Part shown: piece by piece, positions 6,887 through 8,336 of the stretch
Position numbering within the stretch: position 1 is the first letter of the stretch
Layout of the letters: each line of letters starts with the position of its first letter
From: Helicobacteraceae bacterium
Lineage (GTDB): Bacteria; Campylobacterota; Campylobacteria; Campylobacterales; Helicobacteraceae
Assembly: GCA_029258405.1 (NCBI GenBank)
Contig: JARHYY010000134.1
Coordinates: forward strand, 1 to 8,336
Length of the DNA: 8,336 bases
Direction of reading: 5' to 3'
Program-made: the position numbers and the translations under genes
Notes under the pieces: model-generated
What the model saw: only the letters and a program-made list of their open reading frames with translations
What the model was told of the DNA's origin: nothing
The model's database searches: none

Positions 6887-7957
6887 TTACCATTGAATAC
6901 TGACAATGGGTTTTATAAGATTTTTTGGCTTATCTTTCATAATGGCTAAAGCCTCTTCAATTTTGTCAAAGCCTTCTAACTTATGCGTAACAATAGGATT
7001 TACATCAAGTTTTTTAGTCGCCAAAAGCCTTGCATATTTTTCCATGCGATATCTCCCTCCTGTCATCATTCCGCCCTTAATAGTCTTATGCCCCATGCCA
7101 ACATCCCAGCCAATCCGTGGGATAGTGAGATGCTCACCATAACCATAATAATTTACATTTGAAACAATGCCGCCATTTACAAGGCATTCACAGGCTTCAC
7201 CAATAGTGCTTAAACCACCGCCAGCAACAAGAACTCTATCAACACCTCTATTGTTAGTAATTTCCATGATTTGTTTTTCAAAAGGTGCTTCAGAGAAATT
7301 AATATAATGTGTCGCTCCATAGTGTTTTTTGGCAATATCTGCCCTGAAATCTATTCTATCAACAACAAAAATTTCACTCGCACCCATAAGATTTGCCGCA
7401 GCACAAGCCATAAGCCCAACAGGACCAAGCCCAATAACCGCCACTGTATCGCCAGGGGTAATTTCTGCACTTTCAGCACAATGCATACCTGTTGCCACCA
7501 TATCACAAAGCATAATTGCCTCTGTTAATGCAACCCCTTTTGGTATATGAGCTAAATTGCCATCGGCATCATTTACATGGAATCTTTCTGCAAAAACTCC
7601 ATCTTTAGTATTTGCCAATTTCCATCCAGCAAGTCGTCCATTGCTATGGCTTGAAAAACCTCGTTGCGATTCAATAGCATTCCAATCGGGGGTAGCAGAA
7701 GAAACAACAACCTTATCACCCACTTTGAAATCTTTAACCAAGTTTCCAACTTCAATAACTTCTCCAATAGCCTCATGTCCTAGAAACATATTATGTCGCT
7801 CACCTATTGCACCTTCATAGCATGTATGCAAATCTGATGTGCAAGCTGCCACAATCAATGGGCGACAAATTGCATCAAGTGGTCCGCAAGGAGTGATTGC
7901 ATCTTTTTCAATCCATCCAACTGCACCGATTCTAAGCATTGCAAAACCTTTAATCAT
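6887..7957 (-). CDS. Zinc-dependent secondary-type alcohol dehydrogenase (MDR family)
   Basis: The 356-residue cytoplasmic oxidoreductase closely resembles the Clostridium beijerinckii and Thermoanaerobacter secondary alcohol dehydrogenases from end to end (KGFAML, CTSDLHT, GHEAIGEV, TPDW, LAGWK, FHVNDAD, HKTIKGG, MKDKPK-LIKPIV). Catalytic zinc ligands are C39, H61, E62 and D152. The four-Cys structural zinc site is absent, as in those tetrameric enzymes. The nucleotide loop is G176-L-G-P-V-G181. The second strand ends VVD200R, where NADP enzymes have GSR, so NAD(H) is the likelier cofactor (inference). Trp112 matches the conserved pocket Trp, and Ala88 stands where Thermoanaerobacter has Ile86, suggesting a roomier pocket. 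The start at 7957 has AAGGAG six bases upstream (7964-7969). It stands alone, convergent with pepT, with a promoter and a TA microsatellite upstream. Confidence 0.94.
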   Translation of the reverse strand: MIKGFAMLRIGAVGWIEKDAITPCGPLDAICRPLIVAACTSDLHTCYEGAIGERHNMFLGHEAIGEVIEVGNLVKDFKVGDKVVVSSATPDWNAIESQRGFSSHSNGRLAGWKLANTKDGVFAERFHVNDADGNLAHIPKGVALTEAIMLCDMVATGMHCAESAEITPGDTVAVIGLGPVGLMACAAANLMGASEIFVVDRIDFRADIAKKHYGATHYINFSEAPFEKQIMEITNNRGVDRVLVAGGGLSTIGEACECLVNGGIVSNVNYYGYGEHLTIPRIGWDVGMGHKTIKGGMMTGGRYRMEKYARLLATKKLDVNPIVTHKLEGFDKIEEALAIMKDKPKNLIKPIVSIQW

Positions 7958-7997
7958 AACTTACTCCTTAATTCGTATTTGCATTTATTGCATCTTT

Positions 7998-8003
7998 ATT
8001 ATA
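7998..8003 (-). promoter_or_regulatory. Likely -10 box of the alcohol dehydrogenase gene
   Basis: On the minus strand this reads TATAAT, a perfect consensus, preceded by TG. Transcription would start near 7991, leaving a leader of about 33 bases with the AAGGAG site. A -35 box at 17-bp spacing would fall at 8021-8026 (TAGAAA, a poor match), overlapping the edge of the TA run. AT-rich upstream DNA often replaces the -35 box in Helicobacter. Confidence 0.6.
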
Positions 8004-8021
8004 CATTTACTTGAGCATTTT

Positions 8022-8080
<59 letters not shown>

Positions 8081-8194
8081 GTGAATAATTTTAAATATGT
8101 TACAATATTGCATGGTATGATAGAGTTTTAAAAGTATTGCAATAATTCAAAGCTCATTTTCTTAGTCTTGTATCTTTGCCCTATGTGTTGCTTC

Positions 8195-8336
8195 GTATGC
8201 TAATAAGCAAGTTGTGCAACTTGTTCCCCTACAAATATTTACAAGCATAAAACAGTGAGTTTAAGTAAAATATACTATATCTCACTATAAATTCTACAAA
8301 TTCAAATGAGGGAGTGAGTCCCAAAGGAATTTACTT
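8195..8336 (+). repeat. Dispersed repeat, copy C (left part only, cut by window end)
   Basis: This copy aligns with 6415-6554 over its whole visible length with only single-base gaps. Best-kept blocks are gtatgc at the left edge, acttgttc, the tctcactata/attcta promoter-like block, caaatga, and the identical 13-mer aaaggaatttact (8323-8335). Overall identity is roughly two-thirds by eye, highest in the last 60 bases. A GGGA-gtgag-TCCC hairpin (8310-8322) corresponds to a weaker, wobble-paired one in copy B. The right part, which would include the G tracts, lies outside the window. Confidence 0.7.

Noticed and set aside
8100..8121. Plus-strand promoter-like TATGAT (8116-8121) after the TA run
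   Set aside because: There is no properly spaced -35 box and no visible gene downstream inside the window; AT-rich DNA gives such matches by chance.

Overview
The window looks like chromosome from a Campylobacterota species, most likely an enterohepatic-type Helicobacter. The evidence is the AT-rich composition, the gene order Rieske / full-length cytochrome b / di-haem cytochrome c (the petABC arrangement of Helicobacter and Campylobacter), clear AAGGAG-type ribosome binding sites and TATAAT-type -10 boxes without obvious -35 boxes. I cannot name the species.

Layout: positions 1-447 are non-coding. They begin with the end of a dispersed repeat that carries long uninterrupted G and A runs, followed by an AT-rich leader with a possible promoter. 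Positions 448-3316 hold a tight petA-petB-petC operon encoding a quinol:cytochrome c oxidoreductase (bc1-type complex), closed by a perfect 11-bp G/C hairpin terminator. Positions 3438-6205 are a two-gene unit of an AbgT-family membrane transporter and a peptidase T-like M20B metallopeptidase, 2 bp apart. Positions 6206-6886 contain no gene but hold what looks like a full copy of the dispersed repeat, then a hairpin at the end of the next gene. Positions 7957-6887 (minus strand) encode a secondary-type, zinc-dependent alcohol dehydrogenase. Just upstream of its likely promoter is an uninterrupted run of 26 TA dinucleotides. The window ends inside a third, partial repeat copy.

How the genes work together: petABC would oxidise menaquinol and pass electrons to periplasmic cytochrome c. 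The transporter and peptidase plausibly form an uptake-and-cleave pair for a small peptide or aminoacyl compound. The alcohol dehydrogenase interconverts secondary alcohols and ketones, or aldehydes, with a nicotinamide cofactor; its sequence points to NAD(H).

The protein-coding genes belong to known families, and I see no wholly new multi-gene system. The unexplained material lies between the genes: a roughly 0.4-kb repeat family seen in part or whole three times in 8.3 kb, with a conserved internal promoter-like box and G tracts, and a TA microsatellite placed where length changes could alter dehydrogenase transcription.
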